Of a stretch of 64,000 nucleotides of DNA, positions 28,935 through 36,417 are shown piece by piece. The notes beneath the pieces were generated by a model, which did not search any database, was not told the origin of the DNA, and saw nothing but the letters and a program-made list of their open reading frames with translations. Source of the DNA: Sulfitobacter sp. HNIBRBA3233 (GTDB lineage Bacteria > Pseudomonadota > Alphaproteobacteria > Rhodobacterales > Rhodobacteraceae); the NCBI RefSeq assembly GCF_040149665.1, contig NZ_JBEFLP010000001.1, forward strand, positions 2,294,001-2,358,000, in the 5' to 3' direction. Within the stretch, counting starts at the first letter, position 1, and the number at the start of each line of letters is the position of its first letter. A program made the translations under genes and the position numbers.

Positions 28935-29764
28935 CAGGGTCCTTCGAAGTTTCTGCGGTGTGTCAGGCTTGGAACGCGGGAACGCGCTGCATCGACGGCG
29001 GCGATGTCGATATCGCACAGGTATACGCCCGGCGCGGTTCCGGCGTCCAGCACGACCTCCCCCCACGGGTCCACGACCAGCGAATGCCCGTAGGTTTCGC
29101 GGGTTTTATTCGCATCGCTTGCATGGGTGCCGGTCTGCGCCGCGGCAATCACGAAACAGCCGTTTTCGATGGCGCGAGCACGCAGCAGCGCGTGCCAATG
29201 CGCCGCCCCCGTAACCACAGAGAATGCCGAAGGCATTGTCAGGATCTGCGCACCAGCGCGGGCCAAAGCCTCGTAAAGCGCGGGGAAACGCATGTCGTAG
29301 CAGATGGTCATGCCGATCTGCCCCCACGGTGTCTGCGCCAGAACCGCGCGGTCTCCGGGCCGGTAGCCCGCGGATTCGCGATAGGTCTCGGTTTCGGACA
29401 CGCGGACATCGAACATGTGGATCTTGTCGTAACGGTCGACGATCGCGCCATCCGGTCCGATCAGGAATGACCTGTTCGCAAACCGCCCGTCCGCATCATC
29501 GGTTCTGAGCGCCAGAGAACCGATGCAGACCCAGACCCGTCGCTCTGCCGCAAAGGACTGCAAGGCGGCAAGCGTCGGGTCATCCTGCTGGAGATGAAGG
29601 ACGGCTTTCTGGTGATCCCGGTTGGTCGACACGCAATTCGTGACCTCCGGCGTAAAAATCATGTCAGCACCCTGCCCCGCCGCGTCCGCAGCCATTGCCA
29701 GTGTGACCGGCAGATTCGCTACCGGATCATCACTGACATTCAGTTGCAGCAGGGCCGCGCGCAT
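28934..29764 (-). CDS. Carbon-nitrogen hydrolase, Nit1/Nit2 type
   Basis: A nitrilase-superfamily amidase; the closest pattern is deaminated-glutathione amidase, a metabolite-repair enzyme. The catalytic triad is visible: Glu in FTPEVTN, Lys in DKIHMFD and Cys in ICYDMRFPALYEAL. The start may be ATG at 29764, overlapping the glutaredoxin stop by one base, or the GTG one codon earlier. The link to glutaredoxin supports a glutathione-related role. 276 residues is normal for the family. Confidence 0.9.
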   Translation of the reverse strand: MRAALLQLNVSDDPVANLPVTLAMAADAAGQGADMIFTPEVTNCVSTNRDHQKAVLHLQQDDPTLAALQSFAAERRVWVCIGSLALRTDDADGRFANRSFLIGPDGAIVDRYDKIHMFDVRVSETETYRESAGYRPGDRAVLAQTPWGQIGMTICYDMRFPALYEALARAGAQILTMPSAFSVVTGAAHWHALLRARAIENGCFVIAAAQTGTHASDANKTRETYGHSLVVDPWGEVVLDAGTAPGVYLCDIDIAAVDAARSRVPSLTHRRNFEGP

Positions 29765-30021
29765 CACGCCGCAAGCAGGGAATCGAGCTTGCCCGCACGC
29801 TCCAGCGCGTAAAGATCGTCACAGCCGCCGACATGGGTGTCACCGATGAAGATTTGCGGCACGGTGCGCCCGCCGTTCGCGCGTTCGATCATCTCTGGCT
29901 TGCGGTCGGGATTGGCCAGCACATCGACTTCGGAAAAATTCACGCCCTTCTCGTTCAGCAGCCTCTTTGCGGCATGGCAGAATCCGCACAGCGGAGACGT
30001 GTAGATTTCGACGGGTTTCAT
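29764..30021 (-). CDS. grxC: Glutaredoxin 3
   Basis: An 85-residue thiol-disulfide oxidoreductase working with glutathione. The active site reads CGFC (residues 12-15) instead of the usual CPYC; the cis-proline region is RTVPQIFIGDTHVGGCDDL, which holds the glutathione site. AGGAG precedes the ATG. It leads a grxC-nitrilase-marR unit joined by one-base overlaps. Confidence 0.95.
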   Translation of the reverse strand: MKPVEIYTSPLCGFCHAAKRLLNEKGVNFSEVDVLANPDRKPEMIERANGGRTVPQIFIGDTHVGGCDDLYALERAGKLDSLLAA

Positions 30022-30057
30022 GGTGGCACTCCTTTGTGGCGGCGTTAGCCCACCTAC

Positions 30058-30789
30058 TTAGGCATCTTTCACCACCCGCGCTAGGGTCACAACGCGCACA
30101 TCGCGGGCACCGGCGGCGATGCAGGCGTGGGTTGCGGCACCCAGCGTGGCGCCCGACGTCAGCACATCGTCCACCAACAGAATTGAACGGTCCTGAAACA
30201 GATCGGCCCTTTTGGGATGCGCAACAATCGCACCCGCGAGAATGGCAAACCGTTCTTCACGGGTCTTACCGTCCAGCGAGGGTGTCGCGCGCGGACGGAC
30301 AAGCGCATCGGGACACCACGGCAAGTCCAGTTCACGGACCAGGGCGCGGGCCAGCAGGGCGGATTGGTTATAGCGCCGCTTGACCAGGCGCCGCCAGTGC
30401 AGAGGGACCGGCACCACCAGCGCACCGGTCCCGCGCAATGCGGCACAGCGCTGCGCCATCCACACGCTTGCAGGCCGTGCGATTTCCTGACGGTCCCCGT
30501 GCTTGAGCGCGAGCACCAGCTTGCGTCCCGTGCTGCGATAGGCGAGGGCGGCGCGCCCCTGCGTCCAGACCGGCGGTGACTGCATGCACGCATCGCACAG
30601 CAACACCTCGCCCGGCGCACCGGCGGGCAGCGGCACGGCACAACCGTCGCACCCGGCCTCACCCAGAAATTCGGTTTCGCGCCAGCAGCCGGAACACAGG
30701 CCGAAATCGCTTTGCACCAGACCGCCACAGGTGATGCAGCGGGGTGGATAAATCAGCGATACAGCCGTTTGTAACTGTGCGCGCAGCAC
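30058..30789 (-). CDS. comF: ComF-family phosphoribosyltransferase-like protein
   Basis: A 243-residue protein of the ComF family, linked to DNA uptake and repair. The N-terminal half has cysteine pairs of a zinc ribbon (PPRCITCGGL, FGLCSGC, CDGCAVPL, LCDAC), and the C-terminal half a type I phosphoribosyltransferase domain with the PRPP motif ILLVDDVLTSGAT. I chose GTG at 30789, with GGAGGGG upstream; upstream in-frame sequence is antisense to the divergent gene. Only three bases separate it from that gene, so the two promoters lie inside the opposite coding regions. Confidence 0.9.
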   Translation of the reverse strand: MLRAQLQTAVSLIYPPRCITCGGLVQSDFGLCSGCWRETEFLGEAGCDGCAVPLPAGAPGEVLLCDACMQSPPVWTQGRAALAYRSTGRKLVLALKHGDRQEIARPASVWMAQRCAALRGTGALVVPVPLHWRRLVKRRYNQSALLARALVRELDLPWCPDALVRPRATPSLDGKTREERFAILAGAIVAHPKRADLFQDRSILLVDDVLTSGATLGAATHACIAAGARDVRVVTLARVVKDA

Positions 30790-30792
30790 CCT

Positions 30793-31617
30793 ATGTACCC
30801 CTCCATGACAGCCCAGATGACAGATACCGCGGCCCTTGCACTGCACCGTGCGCGCGCCACGCCCGATGCGCTTTTCCTGCACGATGCGGCAGCCGATGAG
30901 GTTCAGGATCGGCTGGAAATGGTTAACAAGTCCTTTAGCGATGTAGCCATCGTGACCGGCTTTCCCGATTATTGGGCGCAGCGGTTTCCCGACGCAAAGG
31001 TTGTGGCCGATACCGATACGCTCGACCTCGTGCCCGGTGAGCATGATCTCATCCTGCATATGATGGCGCTGCACTGGGCGAACGATCCCGTCGGTCAGCT
31101 GATCCAGTGCCGCCGCGCACTCAGGCCCGACGGGCTGGTGATCGCGGCCAGTCTGGGCGGAGACACCCTTCAGGAGCTGCGCCGCGCGCTTGGCGATGCC
31201 GAGATTGCCGAAACCGGCGGGTTGTCCCCGCGAATCGCCCCGATGCCCGAGCTGCGTGACCTTGGGGGTCTGCTTCAGCGCGCCGGACTGGCGCTGCCGG
31301 TCGCCGATACCGCGATCCTGACTGCAGAGTACCGCGATATCTGGCACCTCATGCGCGACCTGCGCGCCATGGGAGAAACCAACGCACTCGCCGCGCGGCA
31401 CCGCAAGCCAACGAGTGGCCGCGTCTTTGAACGCGCTCAGGACCTTTATGCGCAGCACTTTGTCGCAGCCTCCGGACGGCTGCGCGCCAGCTTCGAGATA
31501 CAGGTGCTAACCGGTTGGGCGCCTGACGATTCCCAGCCAAAACCGCTGCGCCCCGGTTCGGCACAGCAGCGGCTTGCCGATGCCCTGTCGACCGATGAAA
31601 ACCCGTTGCGCGATTGA
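30793..31617 (+). CDS. Methyltransferase-like protein with a degenerate SAM motif
   Basis: The 274-residue protein resembles the BioC/NDUFAF5 group of class I methyltransferases, with HDLILHMMALHWANDPVGQL and CRRALRPDGLVIAASLGGDTLQEL and a C-terminal YRDIWHLMRDLRAMGETNAL. The glycine-rich motif I expected near residue 55 is replaced by IVTGFPDYW, so SAM binding is doubtful. NDUFAF5 relatives hydroxylate or assist assembly of respiratory complex I. The start may be 30793 or the ATG at 30805; no good ribosome site is seen for either. Confidence 0.8.
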   Translation: MYPSMTAQMTDTAALALHRARATPDALFLHDAAADEVQDRLEMVNKSFSDVAIVTGFPDYWAQRFPDAKVVADTDTLDLVPGEHDLILHMMALHWANDPVGQLIQCRRALRPDGLVIAASLGGDTLQELRRALGDAEIAETGGLSPRIAPMPELRDLGGLLQRAGLALPVADTAILTAEYRDIWHLMRDLRAMGETNALAARHRKPTSGRVFERAQDLYAQHFVAASGRLRASFEIQVLTGWAPDDSQPKPLRPGSAQQRLADALSTDENPLRD

Positions 31618-31668
31618 CCCTTGGTCGAATCTGTCTATTTGGAACCCAAACAAGGCGGGACACCAGTG

Positions 31669-32733
31669 ATGCGAGATATGCAAGCTACAGAGACTGAAGC
31701 GCGGCCGATCCATGCGGGCCCGGACCACCCCAAGCTGCCCCGGCCCAAGGTTGGGGTTCTTGTTGGCAATCTCGGCACACCGGACAACTACGACTACTGG
31801 TCGATGCGCCGGTATCTGGGCGAGTTCCTGTCCGACCGCCGGGTGATCGATTATTCACCCTGGCTCTGGCAGCCGCTGTTGCAGCTTATCATCCTGACGA
31901 AACGTCCCTTCACGTCGGGTGCGGCCTATAAGTCGATCTGGAATGAGGACGAAGGCGAAAGCCCCCTCATGACGATCACAAAAGCCCAGACCAAGAAGAT
32001 CGCGGCCGAGATGCAAAAGACCTACGGCGACAGCGTCATGGTCGATTACTGCATGCGCTACGGCAACCCGTCGACCCAGAGCAAGGTCGAGAAACTGGTC
32101 AAGGCGGGATGCCAGAAGATCCTCTTCTTCCCGCTATATCCGCATTACGCCGGTGCGACCTCGGCCACGGCCTGTGACAAATTCTTCGAGTCGCTGGCAA
32201 AGGAGAAATGGCAGCCCGTGGCGCGCACGGTACAGCCGTATTTCGATCGTCCGGATTACATCGAGGCGCTGGCTCAATCCATCGAACGCAAATACGCGGA
32301 ACTGGAGAAGCGCCCGGATATCCTCGTTTGCTCGTACCACGGCGTGCCAAAGCGCTACCTGATGGAAGGCGATCCCTACCATTGCCAGTGCCAGAAAACG
32401 ACTCGCCTGCTGAAAGAGCGGCTGGGCTGGGACGACACCGAGATCACCACCACCTTCCAGTCGAAGTTCGGCCCGGAAGAGTGGCTGAAACCCTATACGG
32501 TCGAAGAGGTCGCGCGCCTTGCCGAAGCCGGCAAGAAGAACATCGCGGTCTGCGCGCCAGCGTTTTCCGCCGACTGCATCGAAACGCTAGAAGAGATCAA
32601 CGAAGAGATCTTTGAAAGCTTCGAGGAAGCGGGCGGCGAGCATTTCACCTATATCCCCTGCCTCAACGATGATGATGCGCATATCGAAGCGCTGTCGAAC
32701 ATCATCAAGGAAAACCTGATGGGCTGGATCTGA
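31669..32733 (+). CDS. hemH: Ferrochelatase
   Basis: Inserts iron into protoporphyrin IX, the last step of haem synthesis. The product is 354 residues from ATG at 31669 (GGCGGGA eight bases upstream). Recognisable parts are VLVGNLGTPDNYDYWSMRRY near the N-terminus, MRYGNPS, the catalytic-histidine region CSYHGVPKRYLMEGDPYHCQC, and the metal-side glutamate region CAPAFSADCIETLEEI. ATG at 31678 is an alternative start. A strong terminator follows 79 bases after the stop. Confidence 0.96.
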   Translation: MRDMQATETEARPIHAGPDHPKLPRPKVGVLVGNLGTPDNYDYWSMRRYLGEFLSDRRVIDYSPWLWQPLLQLIILTKRPFTSGAAYKSIWNEDEGESPLMTITKAQTKKIAAEMQKTYGDSVMVDYCMRYGNPSTQSKVEKLVKAGCQKILFFPLYPHYAGATSATACDKFFESLAKEKWQPVARTVQPYFDRPDYIEALAQSIERKYAELEKRPDILVCSYHGVPKRYLMEGDPYHCQCQKTTRLLKERLGWDDTEITTTFQSKFGPEEWLKPYTVEEVARLAEAGKKNIAVCAPAFSADCIETLEEINEEIFESFEEAGGEHFTYIPCLNDDDAHIEALSNIIKENLMGWI

Positions 32734-32811
32734 CGCCTGCCGATCGCGGGCAGGGCGACGCCCGGAAGGCTAGGGCAAGGCCCGTATCACGCCGCGGGAT
32801 GCTGAAACGAA

Positions 32812-32838
32812 AAAAGGCGGTGCAATGCACCGCCTTTT
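32812..32838. terminator. Bidirectional terminator between hemH and a small envelope gene
   Basis: A perfect palindrome with 13-base arms (AAAAGGCGGTGCA and its complement) around one central base; the stem GGCGGTG/CACCGCC is flanked by A and T runs on both sides. It can end hemH on the plus strand and the 60-residue protein gene on the minus strand. Confidence 0.88.
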
Positions 32839-32860
32839 CTATTTTGTATCGCTACTGCGA

Positions 32861-33043
32861 TTAGTCGGAAGCAACAGCAGCTGCAACGACGACCAGCAGG
32901 ATCAGCGGGATCAGGATGCCGGAAGAAGAACCTGTAGCTTCTTCGACGATCACAGGTGCTTCGATGACTGGGTCAGCAAGCGAGCCAGCGGAAGCGGCAG
33001 AAGCGGCAGCTGTCAGAGCAGCAGCAAGAACGAGTTTTTTCAT
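32861..33043 (-). CDS. Small envelope protein of 60 residues
   Basis: MKKLVLAAALTAAASAASAG is a clear signal peptide, followed by a short exposed acidic stretch (DPVIEAPVIVEEATGSSSG) and a C-terminal hydrophobic helix of about 17 residues ending ASD. It is therefore an exported protein that may be anchored in the inner membrane by its C-terminus. GGAGG precedes the ATG and a strong terminator follows, so it is a single-gene unit. I recall similar small frames beside hemH in Roseobacter genomes, function unknown. Confidence 0.85.
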   Translation of the reverse strand: MKKLVLAAALTAAASAASAGSLADPVIEAPVIVEEATGSSSGILIPLILLVVVAAAVASD

Positions 33044-33184
33044 AGTATAACCTCCAGAAGATGGCGCGCCGTGTTTCTCAGCAAAACGCGCCTAAGACTT
33101 ACCTCGTGGCTTTTTCTAAACTACATAAGCCGCATGAAGGGAACACACATTACGTTGTCTCTTCCGGATCACACCGCGATGTCG

Positions 33185-33796
33185 TCAAATAAGCAACACT
33201 TGTGTGCCAACTTTTGCCATCGAGAAAAGTTCCGAAATATGTTCATTATAAAGACCGATACAGCCGTTTGACGACCGGCGACCGATCTTGCGCGTGTCGT
33301 GCGTGCCGTGGATCCGGTAGTAGGTCCAGCTCAGGTACAGCGCGTGGGTCCCAAGCGGGTTATCAGGACCGGGTCCGATGTATTCGGGCCACTCTGGGTT
33401 ACGCTCCAGCATCGATGGCGTGGGGCGCCAGCTGGGCCCTTCGACCTTGCGGATCACCTCGGTCCGGCCACGGCGGGTCAGTTCCTGGGTCAGCGGCACG
33501 CTTGATGGGTAGAGCTTGTAAATGCTCTCGTCTTCGGACCAGTAATGGACCGCCCGGCTGTCGATATCGACGAGAATTGCACCGTTGCGCGTGTTGTTGA
33601 AATACGGCTGCCAATCGAGCGTCCGGAAGCTCGAGATGTTGCGGCGGACGACTTCGCTCAGGTCACGCTCGCTCTCGGTCGTGGACGCGCTGTTCACGGC
33701 GGCGGTTTCTTGCGCAAGGGCGGGCGCCGCGATCATTGCTGCCGAACCGGCAAGGAATCCGCGACGTGTATTGAATTTCAGGCCATCGTTGGACAT
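33185..33796 (-). CDS. L,D-transpeptidase (YkuD family), Tat-exported
   Basis: Cross-links peptidoglycan stems or attaches proteins to the wall in the periplasm. Residues 9-28 form a twin-arginine signal (NTRRGFLAGSAAMIAAPALA). The YkuD domain spans about 70-203, with the upstream histidine in YRIHGTHD (His163) and the catalytic cysteine in SSNGCIGL (Cys179). The usual SHGCIR is changed to SNGCIG: the Asn is common in related proteins, but loss of the arginine is odd. GGAG and a good promoter precede it. Confidence 0.9.
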   Translation of the reverse strand: MSNDGLKFNTRRGFLAGSAAMIAAPALAQETAAVNSASTTESERDLSEVVRRNISSFRTLDWQPYFNNTRNGAILVDIDSRAVHYWSEDESIYKLYPSSVPLTQELTRRGRTEVIRKVEGPSWRPTPSMLERNPEWPEYIGPGPDNPLGTHALYLSWTYYRIHGTHDTRKIGRRSSNGCIGLYNEHISELFSMAKVGTQVLLI

Positions 33797-33828
33797 TTCA
33801 TGTCTCCACTGTTCAGCTCATGTGCAGT

Positions 33829-33857
33829 TCTATATGGTGTCTGTGTCACGTTTTCAA
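33829..33857 (-). promoter_or_regulatory. Putative sigma70 promoter of the L,D-transpeptidase gene
   Basis: TTGAAA (33857-33852) and TATAGA (33834-33829) with a 17-base spacer, on the minus strand. Transcription would start near 33822, about 26 bases before the start codon. It lies in the 158-base region shared with the divergent CAP lipoprotein gene. Confidence 0.6.
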
Positions 33858-33954
33858 ATCAAACCAGAGTGATACGGCGGCCTCACGCCGATGTGCATTT
33901 GATCTGTTGCAAGGCAGCATGTATGGCAGGCGAAAGTATGTTTGGAGTAACACC

Positions 33955-34494
33955 ATGATCCGTCTTGTACCTGCATTGTTTGCCTGTGTGATTGCATTGG
34001 CAGCCTGTCAGCCGGCGGCACCGACAATCGGCGCGGATGGCAAACCGCTTCCGCGCGCTTACAAGATCACCGCCCGCGAGGCGAGCCAGATCCAGTTTCG
34101 CATGCTCGATTCGGTTAACGCCCTGCGCAACGCGGCAGGCCTGACATCGGTAGAGCTGAATTCGAATCTCAACGCTGCCGCGGCGACCCATTCGCGCGAC
34201 ATGCAGGTGCAGAACCGTCCCTGGCACTTCGGCTCCGACGGGTCGTCGCCGCTGGATCGTGTTCAGCGCGTCGGCTACACCGGCGAACTGGTTGGCGAGG
34301 TGATCTCGGAAACCTACGAGACAGAGCTTGAAACGCTAGGCGCGTGGATGGCGCAGCCCGATACCAAGCGTATCCTGATGGCGCCCGACGCGCGCGACAT
34401 GGGATTCTCGTGGTACCAGGAAGATAACGGCAAGATCTGGTGGACGCTCGTTCTGGGCAAGCCCGCCACATCGACCTTCAACGCGGCTAGCTGA
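33955..34494 (+). CDS. CAP-domain lipoprotein
   Basis: A 179-residue protein with a lipoprotein signal ending LAAC (Cys at about 20), so it is membrane-anchored on the periplasmic side. Residues about 50-175 form a CAP/SCP (cysteine-rich secretory, PR-1 type) domain: LDSVNALRNAAGL, ATHSRDMQVQNRPWHFG, GYTGELVGEVISETYE. The family's His/Glu metal site seems retained. Role unknown, possibly wall- or lipid-linked. GGAG lies eight bases before the chosen ATG; a longer frame from 33820 lacks a site. It is flanked by two L,D-transpeptidase genes. Confidence 0.87.
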   Translation: MIRLVPALFACVIALAACQPAAPTIGADGKPLPRAYKITAREASQIQFRMLDSVNALRNAAGLTSVELNSNLNAAAATHSRDMQVQNRPWHFGSDGSSPLDRVQRVGYTGELVGEVISETYETELETLGAWMAQPDTKRILMAPDARDMGFSWYQEDNGKIWWTLVLGKPATSTFNAAS

Positions 34495-34504
34495 TCACGG
34501 CATT

Positions 34505-34525
34505 CCCCGATCCGCCGGATCGGGG
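34505..34525. terminator. Hairpin between convergent CAP and transpeptidase genes
   Basis: CCCCGATCC and GGATCGGGG form a perfect 9-bp stem with a three-base loop, in the 45-base gap between two convergent stops. There is no T run on either side, so it is a non-canonical terminator candidate for both transcripts. Confidence 0.5.
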
Positions 34526-34539
34526 AGCCTTGCGTGTCC

Positions 34540-35043
34540 TCATGGACGAATGGCGATCGGCGTACCGTCGCCGACCATGGCATAGATCTTTTCGATCTGT
34601 TCGTTGTCCACAGCGATACATCCCCATGTCCAGTCGTCGCGATCCCGACGCAGGGGGTGTTTCTGGCCGTGGATAAAGATATCTCCGCCCGGCGACTTGC
34701 CCAGCGCCCGCGCGCGCGCGACGTCTTCCGAATTCGGGTAGGAAATACCCAAAGACAGATGGAAACGGCTGTTCGGGTTACGGCGGTCGATTCGGTACAG
34801 GCCTTCCGGCGTGCGCCCGTCACCTTCGTATTGTTTGTGCCCTTCGGGGGCAAAGCCAAGTCGGATCTGGTAGCGATCCAGAACCTTGTCTTCGTGCAGG
34901 AGGAACATCCGCCGCTCCTGCTTGTTCACCACGATAGCCGTGACTTCCGGCCCTGTGTACCTGCGAAACTTGCTGGGAGCGCTACTGCATGCGCCAAGAG
35001 ACAGCGCTGCCGCCCCACCCATCATAAGATGTCTTCTTTTCAT
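34540..35043 (-). CDS. L,D-transpeptidase (YkuD family), lipoprotein
   Basis: A 167-residue periplasmic enzyme. The N-terminus KRRHLMMGGAAALSLGAC ends in a lipobox with Cys at about residue 19. The YkuD domain follows (AIVVNKQERRMFLLHEDKVL, GRTPEGLYRIDRRNPNSRF), with IFIHGQKHP and the catalytic cysteine in WTWGCIAVDN. I start at ATG 35043 with GGCAGG upstream. It is convergent with the CAP lipoprotein, forming a small wall-associated cluster. Confidence 0.9.
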   Translation of the reverse strand: MKRRHLMMGGAAALSLGACSSAPSKFRRYTGPEVTAIVVNKQERRMFLLHEDKVLDRYQIRLGFAPEGHKQYEGDGRTPEGLYRIDRRNPNSRFHLSLGISYPNSEDVARARALGKSPGGDIFIHGQKHPLRRDRDDWTWGCIAVDNEQIEKIYAMVGDGTPIAIRP

Positions 35044-35160
35044 GTGCCTGCCGCCCATATCCGTTTTCGGAATTATGCCTTTCGCATAGCAAAGATTCCG
35101 TTAATCGCATAGGGATCACGTTTCCGTGTGGCGAAACCCTGCGATTTTCGCGCCACAGTG

Positions 35161-36378
35161 TCAGGCCAGCGAGAACTGCGCCGCCAGTTCGATATGCGGC
35201 GACCAGCGGAACTGGTCCACCGGCTGCACCCAGTCGAGCGTATATCCCGCTGCCACCAGCACTGCGGCATCGCGGGCAAAGGTCACAGGGTTACAGGACA
35301 CGAAAGCGATCCGCGCCAGACCCGCGCGGGCAAGCTCGGCTGTCTGTGCCTCGGCACCGGCGCGGGGCGGGTCGATTACCGCGGCGTCGTATGTCTTGAA
35401 TTCATCGGGCAGCAGCGGCCGGCGGAACAGATCCCGCGCGACATGGGTCACGGTCTTGACCCCCTTCGCCAAACGCCACCCCTTATCGAGGGCTGCAAGC
35501 ATGGCCGCATCGCCTTCGACCGCGTGGACCGTCGCGCGGGTCGCCAGCGGCAGGGCGAAGGTGCCGCATCCCGCGAAAAGATCGACAATGCGGTCCGCGT
35601 CACCAACCGCTTCTTCGACGGCTGCCAACAGCGATGCCTCGGCATGGGCGGTCGCCTGAATGAACGCACCGGGGGGAAATGGGACTTCTGCGGGCCCGAA
35701 TCTTTGCATCGGCGGCGTGCGCTGGGCGATCACCTCGTCTTCCCACGTCAGCCGCGCGATCCCGTGGTTTTCGCACAGGGCCGCAAGGGTCTGGCGCAGC
35801 GGCCCGTCCAGTGGCTTGCCCCCGTCCACCTGCACATCAAGCCCGCCGCGCGCGGTGGTCACGGTCACCGACAGGGCAGTCTTGCGGCTCGCACCTGCCA
35901 GCGCCAGCGCCTCGGCCAAGGGGAGCGCCTTCATCAGATCGGGATGCAAAAGCTTGCAATCGGGGATTTCAACGACGGTATCTGACGCCCGGCCATGAAA
36001 ACCGACAAGCGCGCCCTTCTTGGTCCGGCGGGCTGCGAAGCTGGCCCTGCGCCGCGACTGCGCCGGAGAGGTCAGGATCGGCCTGACCTCGGTCCGCAGA
36101 CCCTGCGCGGCAAGCGATTGCGTCACCACGCCTGTCTTCCACGCCGCGACCAGCCCGTCTGAGGCGTGTTGCAAGGTACAGCCCCCGCAGGACCGGAAAT
36201 GGCGACAGGGCGGTGCGACACGCTCCGCCGACGGTTGATCTATCTTGATGTCGCGAAGGGTGGTCCCCTCCAGCGTTCCGGTCACACGTTCACCCGGCAG
36301 GGTCATCGGTGCGAAAACGGGGCCTTCGGCAATGCCGTCGCCATAAAGGCCAAGACGTTCGATCAGATGTTCACTCAT
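35161..36378 (-). CDS. TrmA/RumA-type 5-methyluridine RNA methyltransferase
   Basis: Methylates a uridine in rRNA or tRNA using SAM. The 405-residue protein starts with a TRAM-like domain (residues 1-55), then the iron-sulfur cluster motif CRHFRSCGGC (about 78-87), the SAM-binding LFAGCGTFALPLA, and the catalytic cysteine in FVSCNPVTF. The cluster points to the 23S rRNA enzymes of the RlmC/RlmD group rather than TrmA. The target base is not determinable. It precedes a transpeptidase gene with a 117-base gap. Confidence 0.92.
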   Translation of the reverse strand: MSEHLIERLGLYGDGIAEGPVFAPMTLPGERVTGTLEGTTLRDIKIDQPSAERVAPPCRHFRSCGGCTLQHASDGLVAAWKTGVVTQSLAAQGLRTEVRPILTSPAQSRRRASFAARRTKKGALVGFHGRASDTVVEIPDCKLLHPDLMKALPLAEALALAGASRKTALSVTVTTARGGLDVQVDGGKPLDGPLRQTLAALCENHGIARLTWEDEVIAQRTPPMQRFGPAEVPFPPGAFIQATAHAEASLLAAVEEAVGDADRIVDLFAGCGTFALPLATRATVHAVEGDAAMLAALDKGWRLAKGVKTVTHVARDLFRRPLLPDEFKTYDAAVIDPPRAGAEAQTAELARAGLARIAFVSCNPVTFARDAAVLVAAGYTLDWVQPVDQFRWSPHIELAAQFSLA

Positions 36379-36417
36379 GCCCCTGCCCTACTGTGCCGGA
36401 AGGGACAAAACCAGCCC

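Noticed and set aside
30793..31458. N-terminal extension of ComF to 31458
   Set aside because: The extension lies opposite a good plus-strand gene, and ComF homology begins at the GTG at 30789 with GGAGGGG upstream.
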